Positions 32,706 to 41,776 are shown, counted from the first letter of the stretch. The stretch is DNA of 64,000 nt from COMBO-56-21 sp038852315 (GCA_038852315.1 JAWCKF010000001.1:78670-142669); one strand, 5' to 3'. Notes: a model not told the origin generated them from the letters alone. Made by a program: numbers and translations.

Positions 32706-33728
32706 TCAAAGCACTAGGTTCAAGTCTGCCCCGCACCTGCCGCACCGGTCTCCCTTGAGGTCCATGGACCTCACCCAGAACCCATCCCTCTCTATGACCA
32801 ACGCTCCGCACCTGGGACAGAACGTGTCGTCATACTCGCCCGCATAGATGTTGCCGAGATACACGAATTCGAGGCCCGCCTTCCTAGCCGTATCGTAAGC
32901 TCTGATCATTGTGCTGTTCGGTGTCCTGGGGACCGACGTCAGCTTGTAGTCAGGATGGAAGGCGGAGAAGTGAACAGGCACGTTCGTCCCCAACCTGTCC
33001 ACGACCCATCTGCTGAACCCCTCGAACTCATCCTGAGAGTCATTGTGAGTTGGGATGATGAGGTAGGTGAGCTCTATGTGCATCCCGAGCTCCAAAGCCA
33101 GCTCACACGACCGGAGCACGGGCGCCAGCTGCCCGCCACATATCTCCTTGTAGAAAGACTCCCTGAAGGCCTTGACGTCAATGTTCATCGCATCAATCAC
33201 GCCCTTGAGGTCCCTCAGGGGTTCCTCCTGGATGTATCCGTTGGTAACGTAGTTCGTCCTGAGACCAGCCGCATGAGCTGCTTTCGAGGCGACCTTGGTG
33301 AACTCGTGCCAGATGGTGGGTTCGTTGTACGTCCAGGAGACGGAACGCGCGTCGGCCCTCCGGGCGTAGCGCACGACGTCGTCGGGCGTGATGGGCGTGA
33401 GCTCGAACTCGCCAAACCGCGCCTTGGATATTGTGTAGTTCTGGCAGTGCCTGCAGAAAAGGTTGCACCCGATGCTGCCGAAAGAGATGGCCGTCGTCCC
33501 CGGCAGGAAATGGAACAGAGGTTTCTTCTCTATTGGATCGGGATGGATGGATGATGCGAGGCCGTATATCAGGGACACCAGCCGACCGCCCTGGTTCTCC
33601 CTGACCCCGCACAACCCACGCCTGCCATCCGCTATGAGACATGAGTGCGGGCACAGTAGGCACCTGACTTTGTCGCCCTCCCTCGTGTAGAACTCCGCCT
33701 CATTGCTGGCGCGACCGGAAGTGCTCAT
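32706..33728 (-). CDS. amrS: AmmeMemoRadiSam-type radical SAM enzyme AmrS
   Basis: 340 residues. N-terminal CLLCPHSCLIADGRRGLCGVRE, then ASSIHPDPIEKKPLFHFLPG, the radical SAM motif CNLFCRHCQNYTIS, and a C-terminal zinc ribbon (FCPRCGALVIE, CGRCGADL). This is the radical SAM member of the AMMECR1-Memo-radical SAM set, thought to modify a target together with the other two proteins; those are not in this window. Start overlaps the thiL stop by 29 nt, so the two are cotranscribed. Confidence 0.88.
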   Translation of the reverse strand: MSTSGRASNEAEFYTREGDKVRCLLCPHSCLIADGRRGLCGVRENQGGRLVSLIYGLASSIHPDPIEKKPLFHFLPGTTAISFGSIGCNLFCRHCQNYTISKARFGEFELTPITPDDVVRYARRADARSVSWTYNEPTIWHEFTKVASKAAHAAGLRTNYVTNGYIQEEPLRDLKGVIDAMNIDVKAFRESFYKEICGGQLAPVLRSCELALELGMHIELTYLIIPTHNDSQDEFEGFSRWVVDRLGTNVPVHFSAFHPDYKLTSVPRTPNSTMIRAYDTARKAGLEFVYLGNIYAGEYDDTFCPRCGALVIERDGFWVRSMDLKGDRCGRCGADLNLVL

Positions 33729-34677
33729 AGCCGAGATTCTCCAGCTTCTCGCGCTTTCCGTTGTCTATCAGTATGTTCTCCTCGCCACTTGTGACCTTGC
33801 CTATGACTGTCAGAGGGCATCCACACTTCTCAGCGAGGCGCGGCAGTTCGGGCTCGGCGTCGCGCTTCAGCGTGAACAAGAGCTCGTAGTCGTCCCCGAA
33901 GTTCAGGACGAGGTCTTTCTGACGTTCGACGTCGTGGAACGCCATCTCCACCTCGGGCGCCTTGGGTATCCTTGAGTAGTCTATCTCGTAGGTCAGACCG
34001 GAGTTTCTGGAAAGCTCGAAGATAGAGGCCGACAGGCCGTCCGAGATGTCCATGCACGAAGTGACTACGCCGGACGACGACAGGACCATGCCCTCCTTCA
34101 CCCTCGGCCAGGGCCTCCTAAGAGCTGATTCAGCGTCCTTCAGGCCCAGGGAGCGCTTCATGGAGTAGAACCCGGCGCCAGCCCTGCCCAGCGCACCGGT
34201 GACTGCGATGAGGTCCCCTGGACGTGCGCCTTTCCTCAGAAGTATCTTGTCCTTGTCCACCTCTCCTATGGCGGTCCCGCAGAGGACGAGGTCGTCGTGC
34301 TCCTTGGTGTCCCCGCCGATTATGCTCGTGCTGAAGCGTCTGGCGCAATCGTTCATCCCGTCAACCATCTGCTCGAGGAACTCGACCGGGTGCCCCCTTG
34401 TGATCCCGATGGCCGTGACGACGCCCATGGGCCTTCCACCCATTCCTGCGATATCGCTCAGGTTCACCGCGACTATCGACCAACCTATGTCGTAAGGTCC
34501 CATGCCCTTGGGCATATGGGTCTTGGTGACCATCATGTCCGTGGTCACCAGCAGGTACTTGCTGCCGATGTCGATAGCAGCACAGTCATCGCCTATGCCG
34601 ACGACGGCATCGCTCTTAACGAGTTTCTCTATGATTCTAATCGCTTCGCGTTCTCCGAGCCCGCCCAGAGTCTTCAT
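33700..34677 (-). CDS. thiL: Thiamine-monophosphate kinase
   Basis: 325 residues from ATG 34677. LGEREAIRIIEKLV, VVGIGDDCAAIDIG, LVTTDMMVTKTHMP, NLSDIAGMGGRPMGVV, and MDISDGLSASIFELS mark ThiL; later FGDDYELLFTL. It converts thiamine phosphate to thiamine diphosphate. The start is supported by a minus-strand TATA TTTAATTA at about 34698-34705, 23 nt upstream; the frame extends 22 codons further without support. The C-terminal part appears complete. Confidence 0.93.
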   Translation of the reverse strand: MKTLGGLGEREAIRIIEKLVKSDAVVGIGDDCAAIDIGSKYLLVTTDMMVTKTHMPKGMGPYDIGWSIVAVNLSDIAGMGGRPMGVVTAIGITRGHPVEFLEQMVDGMNDCARRFSTSIIGGDTKEHDDLVLCGTAIGEVDKDKILLRKGARPGDLIAVTGALGRAGAGFYSMKRSLGLKDAESALRRPWPRVKEGMVLSSSGVVTSCMDISDGLSASIFELSRNSGLTYEIDYSRIPKAPEVEMAFHDVERQKDLVLNFGDDYELLFTLKRDAEPELPRLAEKCGCPLTVIGKVTSGEENILIDNGKREKLENLGYEHFRSRQQ

Positions 34678-34810
34678 GATTTGTACAGGCTCGTCCCGGA
34701 TAATTAAAGCCTTCGAGCCCGGTGGCGAGGGCGTTCGGAACAATCACAAGGACCATGACAAAGATGAACATACTTAATAAGGGGGAGGATATTCCTGCCC
34801 GGTAGTCCGG

Positions 34811-36052
34811 ATGCGCGTGGAGATACCTTACGGGGGTGGGAAGGAGGTAGTCGTCATCCCGGACGAGAACCTGGGAGATATCGTCTACCAGAAGGAGGTT
34901 CCTACGGATGACAGGGTACAGATCATCCTCGACGCCGTGAAGAACCCTATCGATTCCGAACCGCTGCCGAGGTTCCTGAACGGAGCCAAGGAAGTCTTGA
35001 TCATCGTAAACGATGCCACCCGGCCCACACCATCCTGGAGGATAATCACCGCCATCCTGCCGTTCTTGCTGAACAAGAACATAAAGTTCCTCGTCGCGAC
35101 AGGGATGCACAGGGAGCCCACCCCAGAGGAGTACGGCTACATCTTCGGCGACCTATATCCTGCCATAAAGGATGATGTGTACTGCCACGATTCGAAGAAG
35201 AGTGAGTGCGTCCTCATCGGGCACACGAAGCGCGGCACACCAGTGAAGCTCAATAAGATGGTCCTGAACGCAGACCGGATAGTGGTCATCAGCAGCGTCG
35301 AGCCGCACTACTTCGCCGGCTACACAGGCGGCCGAAAGTCGTTTCTCCCTGGGGTGGCGGCGTACGAGACCATCGAGGCGAACCACAAGCTGGCCCTCAG
35401 CATCGAGGCCCAGGCACTCGCCCTCAGAGGGAACCCGGTCGCGGAGGACATGGACGAGGCCGTTGAGGCGTTGAAGGACAAACGGATCTTCGCCATCATG
35501 ACCGTTCTTGACAAGAATCACAGGACCTGTGCCGCGTATGCGGGTGACTTGAAGAAGGCATTCGAGAGGGCGAGAGAGAAGGCCGACGAAGTGTTCGTCA
35601 TAGACCTCAAATCCAGGGCGGACATAGTTGTGGCCGTGACGGCGTTCCCTTACGACATCGACCTGTACCAGTCACAGAAGGCACTGGACAACGCGAAACA
35701 CGCCGTCAAGGACGGTGGGACGATAATACTTGTCAGCGCTTGCAGGGACGGCGTGGGTCCGCCCAACTTCCTGGAGCTGCTTGGTAGCGCGAAAACGCCC
35801 AAGGAGGCACTCGATAAGATAGCGGAAGGCTACAAGCTCGGGTATCACAAAGCGGCGAAGATGGCCGAGATCGGCCTGCGCTGCAAGATGCTCGCGGTCA
35901 CAAAGCTCGATCCTGCGATCGCGAGAAAAGCACACCTTACACCCGTGAAGAGCGTCCAAGAGGCGGTCGATATGGCAATCAGGGAGCACGGCCCTGACGC
36001 CAAGGTCACTTTTATTATGGACGCTGTGATTACCGTCCCGAGGGTCCGGTGA
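34811..36052 (+). CDS. larA: LarA-family nickel-pincer racemase-like protein
   Basis: 413 residues. LarA landmarks: VNDATRPTPSWRI, ATGMHREPTPEE, SVEPHYFAGYTGGRKSFLPGVAAYETI with the His and the lysine that anchors the pincer cofactor, and SACRDGVGPPNF. Characterised LarA racemises lactate; others act on malate or related hydroxy acids. LarB/C/E cofactor genes are not adjacent. A CTTAATAA promoter at about 34772-34779 lies 31 nt upstream. The next gene, an Fe-S redox subunit 46 nt downstream, suggests hydroxy-acid oxidation. Confidence 0.88.
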   Translation: MRVEIPYGGGKEVVVIPDENLGDIVYQKEVPTDDRVQIILDAVKNPIDSEPLPRFLNGAKEVLIIVNDATRPTPSWRIITAILPFLLNKNIKFLVATGMHREPTPEEYGYIFGDLYPAIKDDVYCHDSKKSECVLIGHTKRGTPVKLNKMVLNADRIVVISSVEPHYFAGYTGGRKSFLPGVAAYETIEANHKLALSIEAQALALRGNPVAEDMDEAVEALKDKRIFAIMTVLDKNHRTCAAYAGDLKKAFERAREKADEVFVIDLKSRADIVVAVTAFPYDIDLYQSQKALDNAKHAVKDGGTIILVSACRDGVGPPNFLELLGSAKTPKEALDKIAEGYKLGYHKAAKMAEIGLRCKMLAVTKLDPAIARKAHLTPVKSVQEAVDMAIREHGPDAKVTFIMDAVITVPRVR

Positions 36053-36098
36053 GCATCAGGGACGTCGCGGTTTTCGGACGCTGCGGGCAATAGATAAC

Positions 36099-37211
36099 AT
36101 GGCCAGAAGAAAGTACATCAAGGCCGAGAGGGCCAAGAAGCTGGAGAAGGAGATGCTCACCTGCACCTTCTGCGGGTTCTGCAAGAGCGTCTGCCCGTAC
36201 TTCGAGGACAACCAGTGGGACCCAGCGGTCGCCAGGGGCAAGGTCATACTCGCGTACGGACTAGCCCGGAGGGAGATACCAGCCGACCAGTCGGTGGTAG
36301 AGAGGCTCTATCAGTGCACCACTTGCAAGGATTGCGAGCGGAGATGCCCTTCGAACATCAAGGTAGTGGACATTGTGGAGGCCACGAGGGCGGACCTTGT
36401 GGAGGCAGGATGCATCCTGCCTGCGCACAAGAGGGTGATTGACAACATCAAGGCGACAAAGAACCCGTATGGAGAAACGATGCAGCCTGACCTTGCCGCG
36501 CCCGTCAAGAAGGCTGAGATAGGGTATTTCGTCGGGTGCACCGCCCGGTACAGGCTGCCGGACATCGCAAGACATGCGATATCGATACTCAGGAAGCTGA
36601 ATGTCGACTTCACCCTCGTAGAGGAGGTCTGCTGTGGCAGCACAATGCAGAGGATCGGAGCGAAGGAGAAGGAGATAGTCAAACTCATGAAGGCCAACGT
36701 CGAGGCCGCGAGGAAGCTGGGGGTAAAGAAGATGCTATTCACGTGCGCCGGCTGCCTGCGGATGTTCAAGGAGCAGTATCCCAAGTACGTGAACATGGAC
36801 TTCGAGGTCGAACACCTCGTCCAGTTCCTCTCGAGGCAGGACCTGAAGCTGAAACCTTACGCGAAGCGAATCGCCTACCACGACCCCTGCCATCTGGGCA
36901 GACACCTCAAGATATACGACGAACCGAGGAAGGTCCTTTCAATGATACCCGATGCGAAGATAGTCGAGTTCGCGGAGGCCAGGGACATGGCGCGCTGTTG
37001 CGGCGGCGGCGGGGGCGTGAGGGCTGCGGACCCGGCGGCAGCACAGAGGATAGCCTCGAGGCGTGTTGTCGCGGCATCGCAGATAGCGGACCTGATAGTC
37101 ACGGCGTGCCCCTTCTGCGTGACCAATCTCAGATATGGAAACGAGATCGTCAAAGTGGACATCGGGATAAAGGACATAGCCGAGCTGATAGATGACCTCT
37201 TGATAGCCTGA
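36099..37211 (+). CDS. Fe-S oxidoreductase subunit (GlpC/HdrD-like, CCG domains)
   Basis: 370 residues. Two ferredoxin sites CTFCGFCKSVCP and CTTCKDCERRCP near the N-terminus, then two CCG domains: CCGSTMQRIG with CAGC, and DPCHLGRH, RCCGGGGGVRA and CPFCVTN. These carry electrons in heterodisulfide reductases, glycolate/lactate oxidases and glycerol-3-phosphate dehydrogenases. The flavin partner is missing from the window. Downstream of larA, a lactate- or hydroxy-acid dehydrogenase link is plausible. Complete motif set. Confidence 0.88.
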   Translation: MARRKYIKAERAKKLEKEMLTCTFCGFCKSVCPYFEDNQWDPAVARGKVILAYGLARREIPADQSVVERLYQCTTCKDCERRCPSNIKVVDIVEATRADLVEAGCILPAHKRVIDNIKATKNPYGETMQPDLAAPVKKAEIGYFVGCTARYRLPDIARHAISILRKLNVDFTLVEEVCCGSTMQRIGAKEKEIVKLMKANVEAARKLGVKKMLFTCAGCLRMFKEQYPKYVNMDFEVEHLVQFLSRQDLKLKPYAKRIAYHDPCHLGRHLKIYDEPRKVLSMIPDAKIVEFAEARDMARCCGGGGGVRAADPAAAQRIASRRVVAASQIADLIVTACPFCVTNLRYGNEIVKVDIGIKDIAELIDDLLIA

Positions 37212-37226
37212 GGGAGGGGTTCGGCG

Positions 37227-38117
37227 TTGAGCGGCAGCAGGCCCCGCGCAGGAGCGGACCGTCGAGGGCTTCGTGAGAGAGCTGGGGATAGCAGATCGAT
37301 CCGACTGGGTACCTGCACAATCAGACTGAACGTTCCGAGGGTCATGGGGATAGTGAACAACACACCGGATTCGTTCTCAGGAGACGGGCTGAGCGGCGAC
37401 GTCGACGCCGCTGTCGCGCGGGGTGTCGAGATGTTCGAGTCCGGTGCCGACATAGTCGATGTTGGGGGAGAATCGACTAGGCCGGGTGCAGAGCCCGTGC
37501 CAGAGGCAGTGGAGATTGCGCGTGCGGTCCCCGTGGTCGAGGCTCTCTCGAAGATTCATCCAGGCAGGGTGTCCATCGACACGATGAAGCCGAGAGTCGC
37601 TGCGAGCGCGCTCATGGCCGGCGCCTCAATCGTGAACGATGTGTCGGGGCTTAGAGATCCCCGCATGGTCGAGACGGTGGCTGAGCACGACGCGGCGGTC
37701 ATAATAATGCACATGAAGGGCGACCCGAAGACCATGCAGGTTCGCCCGAGATACAAGGATGTCGTGAGGGAGATCTCTGAGTTCCTCCAACACCGGGTGG
37801 CAGTGGCCGAGGCGGGCGGGATAAACCCACGCAAGATAATGGTCGACCCCGGGATCGGCTTCGGGAAATCCCTTCAGCACAACATTGAGATCATCACAAG
37901 GCTGGAGGACTTCAAGCGACTGGGGAAGCCATTGGTCATCGGCCTCTCGAGGAAGAGCTTCATCGGAAAGATAACTGGTCTGCCGGTCGACCAGCGCTTG
38001 TCCGGGTCGCTGGCCGCGACGCTCGTCGCTGTCGAGAACGGTGCAGACATAGTGCGCGTGCACGATGTGGCGGAGACCGTGAGCGCCCTGAGGGTGTTCC
38101 TGGCCCTGAAGCGCTGA
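37227..38117 (+). CDS. folP: Dihydropteroate synthase-family protein
   Basis: 296 residues from TTG. All DHPS motifs: VMGIVNNTPDSFSGDG, IVDVGGESTRPGAEPVP, VSIDTMKP, MHMKGDPKTMQ, VDPGIGFGKSLQHN, VIGLSRKSFIGKITG and VRVHDV. Joins a pterin diphosphate with an aminobenzoate-type acceptor in folate or tetrahydropterin synthesis. The first about 25 residues (GSRPRAGADRRGLRERAGD) are unlike the family; the true start may be later. 15 nt after the Fe-S gene, so probably one operon. Confidence 0.92.
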   Translation: MSGSRPRAGADRRGLRERAGDSRSIRLGTCTIRLNVPRVMGIVNNTPDSFSGDGLSGDVDAAVARGVEMFESGADIVDVGGESTRPGAEPVPEAVEIARAVPVVEALSKIHPGRVSIDTMKPRVAASALMAGASIVNDVSGLRDPRMVETVAEHDAAVIIMHMKGDPKTMQVRPRYKDVVREISEFLQHRVAVAEAGGINPRKIMVDPGIGFGKSLQHNIEIITRLEDFKRLGKPLVIGLSRKSFIGKITGLPVDQRLSGSLAATLVAVENGADIVRVHDVAETVSALRVFLALKR

Positions 38118-38324
38118 GGTTCGCAAGCCCGAAAGTATTTTAGTCCCCACAGAAACGTTCTCACTTTCCCATCCTCCGTCACCGACGACTTCAGGGGTGA
38201 GCATCTGCCGAGGCGTGAAGAGGACTCCGAAAGCAGGAATCCGACGAGGCGGTCTGCAGAAGGCTGGTTCGAGTTCAGCGGGAGGAGGGCACTCATCGTC
38301 GATGCGGCAAGCGGACTCTACGCC

Positions 38325-40025
38325 TTGAAGAAGGCCCTCAAAGCAGATGTCGGCCCCTTCGAGAGGGAGTTCATGTTCAAGGCTGGCTGGGAGAGCACTG
38401 TCAGCTATTTCGCGGGGTCGGGCTATGAGATGCGCGATGCTGAGAAGCGCGACCTCTTCGAAACAATGCTACAGCACTACTCCCTCCGTGGGTTCGGCGA
38501 GTTCAGGGTCAGACGCTTCGACCAATCCCACAAGATCATCGAGGTGAGTTCATCCGACACTATGGAGGCGTGGGCGTTCCAGGCAAACAGGGACCTCCAG
38601 AGAGAACCCGTGTGCTCCTACACTTCCGGCATCCTGGCGGCGATAACGAAGCTGATTTTCTCTCCGGATGCTGAGAGTGGAGAAGATTTCAGGGCAGCTG
38701 AGATCGAGTGCACGGCCACGGGGGCCAGGGAATGCAGGTTTGTGATAGCGCCAGCGTCCGAACTCCCGAAGCTGGTACCCGGACTCGAGGCACTCAAGGA
38801 GAGCACACCGGAGCACGTCCTGCGGCTCAACGAGGAGATACTCATGAGGAACCTCGAGCTCCAGAGTCTCAACCTGACCCTCGAGAGACAGATCAGGAAG
38901 AAGACGGAGGACCTGACGCGCTCGGAGGAGAACTACAGGTCACTGATGGATATCTGTCCAGATCCTATAGTGATTTGCACCATCGAGGGCAACATAAAAT
39001 CCGTGAACCATGCCGCAGCTGTCATGCTCGGCTATGACGCGAAAGCCGAGGTCGAGGGGCTCAGCATCAAGTCCATACTGAGGGGCGGACCCGTCGAATG
39101 GGAGAGACTGCTGTGGCAGATAGAGAAGGAGGGGGCTGTGCGCGACTACCTGGTCGAGCTATCGAGGAGGGATGGGGGCAAAGCCCTCGGAGAACTCTCG
39201 GCCAAGTTCGCTGAGTTCTCGTCAGGGAGGAGCGTCGCGGCTGTGATCAGGGACGTGACGGAAAGACAGGTCATACAGGCCCAGATCGCCGAGGCCAGGT
39301 CAGAGGCTGAGTTCCTCAACGACCTCATGTCCCACGACATAACCAACTACGCGATGTCCGCGCTGTACTTCCTGCGCAACCTCGAGAAGTCCCGGAATCT
39401 GTCGGAGGAGGACCGGCGGTTGCTCGGGGTCGTGCTGAAAGATATCCAGGGAGCCTACGAACTCTCTTCGTCAGTAAGGGATCTCGCGAGGGTCAAGAGC
39501 TCGACTGAGGAGGATGTGGAGGTAAGAGAGCTGCAGTCGATGATAGCCGAGGGGATTGAGGAAGCGAAGAGGCTCTACTCGGAGAGGAAAGTGAGAATCA
39601 ACTTCGACCGCTCCCCTGAGCCGAGGTTCGTTAGGGCGAACGCACTGATACCGCGCATATTCACGAACATACTGACCAATGCGATAAAGTTCGACCCGAG
39701 CAGCGAGGTGGTCGTCGACATAGAGATTGCGAACGAGGTGCGACAGGGCGTTGCCTACTGGAAGGTCACGATATCGGACTACGGCAGGGGCATACCTGAC
39801 GAGGAAAAGGAGAAGGTGTTCGAGCGGTTCCACAGGCTGGATGCATCCATCCCTGGGACCGGGCTCGGACTCTATGTGGTCAGATTCATCGCCAGGTCCA
39901 TCGGGGGGGATGTGTGGGCGGAGGACAGGGTCTCGGGCGACCACACGAAAGGAACGAGGATGGTGGTCCTACTGCCCAAGGCGACCGAAAGACAGGTCGC
40001 GAGCTCGGGTAGAGCCAGGGCCTGA
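38325..40025 (+). CDS. Cytoplasmic sensor histidine kinase with V4R and PAS domains
   Basis: 566 residues from TTG. A V4R-like sensor (FKAGWESTVSYFAGSGYEMRD, then AAEIECTATGARECRFVI), a coiled-coil linker, a PAS domain (NYRSLMDICPDPIVICTIEG), then HisKA SHDITNYAMSALYFLRN with the phospho-accepting His and HATPase motifs (ILTNAIKFDP, ISDYGRGIPDEE, GTGLGLYVVRFI). No membrane segment, so an intracellular sensor. The frame is open and coding-like upstream (FEFSGRRALIVDAASGLYAL) back to a CTG at 38205 with AGGGGTGA just ahead, so the real N-terminus is probably longer. No response regulator nearby. Confidence 0.85.
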   Translation: MKKALKADVGPFEREFMFKAGWESTVSYFAGSGYEMRDAEKRDLFETMLQHYSLRGFGEFRVRRFDQSHKIIEVSSSDTMEAWAFQANRDLQREPVCSYTSGILAAITKLIFSPDAESGEDFRAAEIECTATGARECRFVIAPASELPKLVPGLEALKESTPEHVLRLNEEILMRNLELQSLNLTLERQIRKKTEDLTRSEENYRSLMDICPDPIVICTIEGNIKSVNHAAAVMLGYDAKAEVEGLSIKSILRGGPVEWERLLWQIEKEGAVRDYLVELSRRDGGKALGELSAKFAEFSSGRSVAAVIRDVTERQVIQAQIAEARSEAEFLNDLMSHDITNYAMSALYFLRNLEKSRNLSEEDRRLLGVVLKDIQGAYELSSSVRDLARVKSSTEEDVEVRELQSMIAEGIEEAKRLYSERKVRINFDRSPEPRFVRANALIPRIFTNILTNAIKFDPSSEVVVDIEIANEVRQGVAYWKVTISDYGRGIPDEEKEKVFERFHRLDASIPGTGLGLYVVRFIARSIGGDVWAEDRVSGDHTKGTRMVVLLPKATERQVASSGRARA

Positions 40026-40271
40026 CCAATCTTGCCTATGGGAGTCGTTGATCAGGTTCTTTGTGACAACCCGGCTTCCAGATCATTTGTTCTATGTTTT
40101 CAAGGTCGATGGATATGGAACTGGGACTTCGCCAAGTTGTATGATACGACGGAGGCCATCCTCATCCGGCAGCATCAACGCGTGTCCTGCGGAAAATGGC
40201 CAAATGCGAATGCCATAGTGAGTGCTAGAGAAGACGACGGCTGGTTGCTAAGAATTGTTGGAACGGCCAGG
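40026..40271. other. Gene-free gap before tRNA-Pro
   Basis: About 245 bp between the histidine kinase stop and the tRNA 3' end. A+T is higher than in the flanking genes, with TTTGTTCTATGTTTTC-like runs that could terminate transcription from both sides. No ORF, RNA or repeat was recognised. Confidence 0.4.
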
Positions 40272-40344
40272 TGGGCCCGTCGCGATTTGAACGCGAGTCA
40301 CCAGCACCCCAAGCTGGAAGGATACCAAGCTACCCCACGGGCCC
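40272..40344 (-). tRNA. tRNA-Pro (anticodon GGG)
   Basis: Reverse strand. Acceptor stem GGGCCCG (40344-40338) pairs with CGGGCCC (40279-40273), discriminator A at 40272. Anticodon stem CCAGC/GCTGG around loop TTGGGGT gives anticodon GGG (40310-40308), reading CCC/CCU. The T arm is TCGCG-TTCAAAT-CGCGA. The 3' CCA is not encoded (next bases CCT). 73 nt, no intron. It lies just downstream of rpoN in the ribosomal protein run. Confidence 0.93.
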
Positions 40345-40375
40345 CTGGTGAAAGAAGGCTGAGATGGCCGCGACC

Positions 40376-40564
40376 TCAGTAAGGTGCGACCTCGTCGATG
40401 AGGTTTGCATGTGTAAGGAGCATCCTGCGGCAGCAGTACCTGTCCAGGTGGAGGGAGTCGAGCACATCCTTCGGAGATTCCCCCAGCTCGACCCTCTTCA
40501 CGAAGTCCTCGTACAACCCGCCTACGACCTTCCCACATGTGAAGCATCTGACCGGTATTATCAT
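40376..40564 (-). CDS. rpoN: DNA-directed RNA polymerase subunit N
   Basis: 62 residues. MIIPVRCFTCGKVVGG with CxxC and DRYCCRRMLL complete the zinc site of RpoN (Rpb10 homologue), which helps assemble the RpoD-RpoL platform. The archaeal order eL18-uL13-uS9-rpoN is preserved, with a 7-nt gap from rpsI. Confidence 0.95.
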   Translation of the reverse strand: MIIPVRCFTCGKVVGGLYEDFVKRVELGESPKDVLDSLHLDRYCCRRMLLTHANLIDEVAPY

Positions 40565-40571
40565 GGCATCC

Positions 40572-40976
40572 TCACCTGTATGACTTCTGGTGCTTCTTCC
40601 TAGCGCCTCTGCCCTCTGGCTTCTTGGGGAGCTTTCTCCGGGGGTCCGAGACCAAGAGGGACCTGTCGTACCTTGCGTAGACCTTCGCCAGCTCCTCGTC
40701 CTTCAGGAACTGAACGAGACCTTTCGCGATGGCCGTCCTCGACGCACCAGCCTGGCCCATCACGCCTCCGCCGCTCACGTTCACGTCGATGTCGACTTTC
40801 GCGGACCTCTCGCCTGCGATGGTCAGAGGCTCCATTATCATCACCCTGGCGAGGTGCGGCTCGTATATCTCCAGGGGCACATTGTTTATCCTGACGAGGC
40901 CCCTGCCCTCCCTCACTGTCGCCCTCGCGATTGCGCTCTTCCTCTTCCCGCTGGCGACCACGACCCTAGGCTTCAT
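40572..40976 (-). CDS. rpsI: Ribosomal protein uS9
   Basis: 134 residues from ATG 40976 (a GTG at 40979 adds one residue). VVVASGKRKSAIARATV, VSGGGVMGQAGASRTAIAKGL and the basic C-terminus RRKLPKKPEGRGARKKHQKSYR-type tail that reaches the P-site tRNA. Small-subunit protein, normal archaeal length, 10 nt after rplM. Confidence 0.95.
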   Translation of the reverse strand: MKPRVVVASGKRKSAIARATVREGRGLVRINNVPLEIYEPHLARVMIMEPLTIAGERSAKVDIDVNVSGGGVMGQAGASRTAIAKGLVQFLKDEELAKVYARYDRSLLVSDPRRKLPKKPEGRGARKKHQKSYR

Positions 40977-40986
40977 CACGCATCAC

Positions 40987-41406
40987 CTACCTCGCCCCCA
41001 GCCGCTCGCTGATCTCGCCCAGATACACATACCTAGCGAGGTTCGGCTTCCTGGCGGATTCGAGGCTCTCGGCCTTTACGTTCTCGTACTCCTTCGGGAC
41101 ACCGAGGTAGACCTTAAGACGGGAGTATGCGGCCTTGCCTGAGGGTTTCCTGTATTCGAGCATGCCCCTGACAGTGCGCTTGAGTATCCTGTCGGCAGTC
41201 CTAGGATAGTAAGGCCCCTTGGTGAGGTGGCTCTTGCCTCTCTCCCGCCGGTGCTTGTAATGTTTCAGGAGCTGTTCCTTCCTGCCGGACACGACTGCCC
41301 GCTCCGCGTTCACAACAACGATCTCCTCGCCCTGAAGCAGGCGCTTTGCGACGTGGGTGCAGAGACGGCCCAGGATCAATCCATCCGCGTTGAAGACAAC
41401 AGGCAC
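40987..41406 (-). CDS. rplM: Ribosomal protein uL13
   Basis: 139 residues from GTG 41406, preceded by GGGGTGAGAG. VFNADGLILGRLCTHVAKRLL, VVNAERAVVSGRKEQLL, GPYYPRTADRILKRTVRGML and LGVPKEYENV are archaeal/eukaryotic L13 signatures. Large-subunit protein; 4 nt after the eL18 stop, in the conserved cluster. Confidence 0.95.
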   Translation of the reverse strand: MPVVFNADGLILGRLCTHVAKRLLQGEEIVVVNAERAVVSGRKEQLLKHYKHRRERGKSHLTKGPYYPRTADRILKRTVRGMLEYRKPSGKAAYSRLKVYLGVPKEYENVKAESLESARKPNLARYVYLGEISERLGAR

Positions 41407-41410
41407 CCTC

Positions 41411-41776
41411 TCACCCCATTATCCTGACATTCGAACCCTTCGGGTTCGAGGTGAGCAGTTCCTCTATGGACATGCTCCTTCCGCCCGCCCTCAAGATCTT
41501 CTCCCTAGCCTGAGCCGAGGACTTGAAAGCCGCGACTGTGAGCTTCTTAGTCGTCTCGCCCGCGCCCAGCAGCTTGCCCGGGACAACTACTATCTCGTTC
41601 TCGCCCGCGTACCTGTCGAGCCGGCTTATGTTCACCTCGGCCCAGTTGCTCGAAGGGCCCTCAAGCCGCAGCGCGATGTCTCGCCAGACCGGTGCCTCGT
41701 TGGCCCTGCTCGCCTCCTTCAGCTTGCTTATGAGGCCTACGAGGTTGGGATTCGACTTCACACGCTTCCTTCCCAT
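41411..41776 (-). CDS. rpl18e: Ribosomal protein eL18
   Basis: 121 residues from ATG 41776. KSNPNLVGLISKLKEASRAN, WAEVNISRLDRYAGENEIVVVPGKLLG-like core and a late AREKILRAGG match L18e. The ATG at 41794 is in frame, but the codons between contain GGAGGAG, a good Shine-Dalgarno for 41776. A minus-strand TATA (TTTATAAA at about 41823-41830) drives the ribosomal protein operon. First gene of eL18-uL13-uS9-rpoN. Confidence 0.94.
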   Translation of the reverse strand: MGRKRVKSNPNLVGLISKLKEASRANEAPVWRDIALRLEGPSSNWAEVNISRLDRYAGENEIVVVPGKLLGAGETTKKLTVAAFKSSAQAREKILRAGGRSMSIEELLTSNPKGSNVRIMG

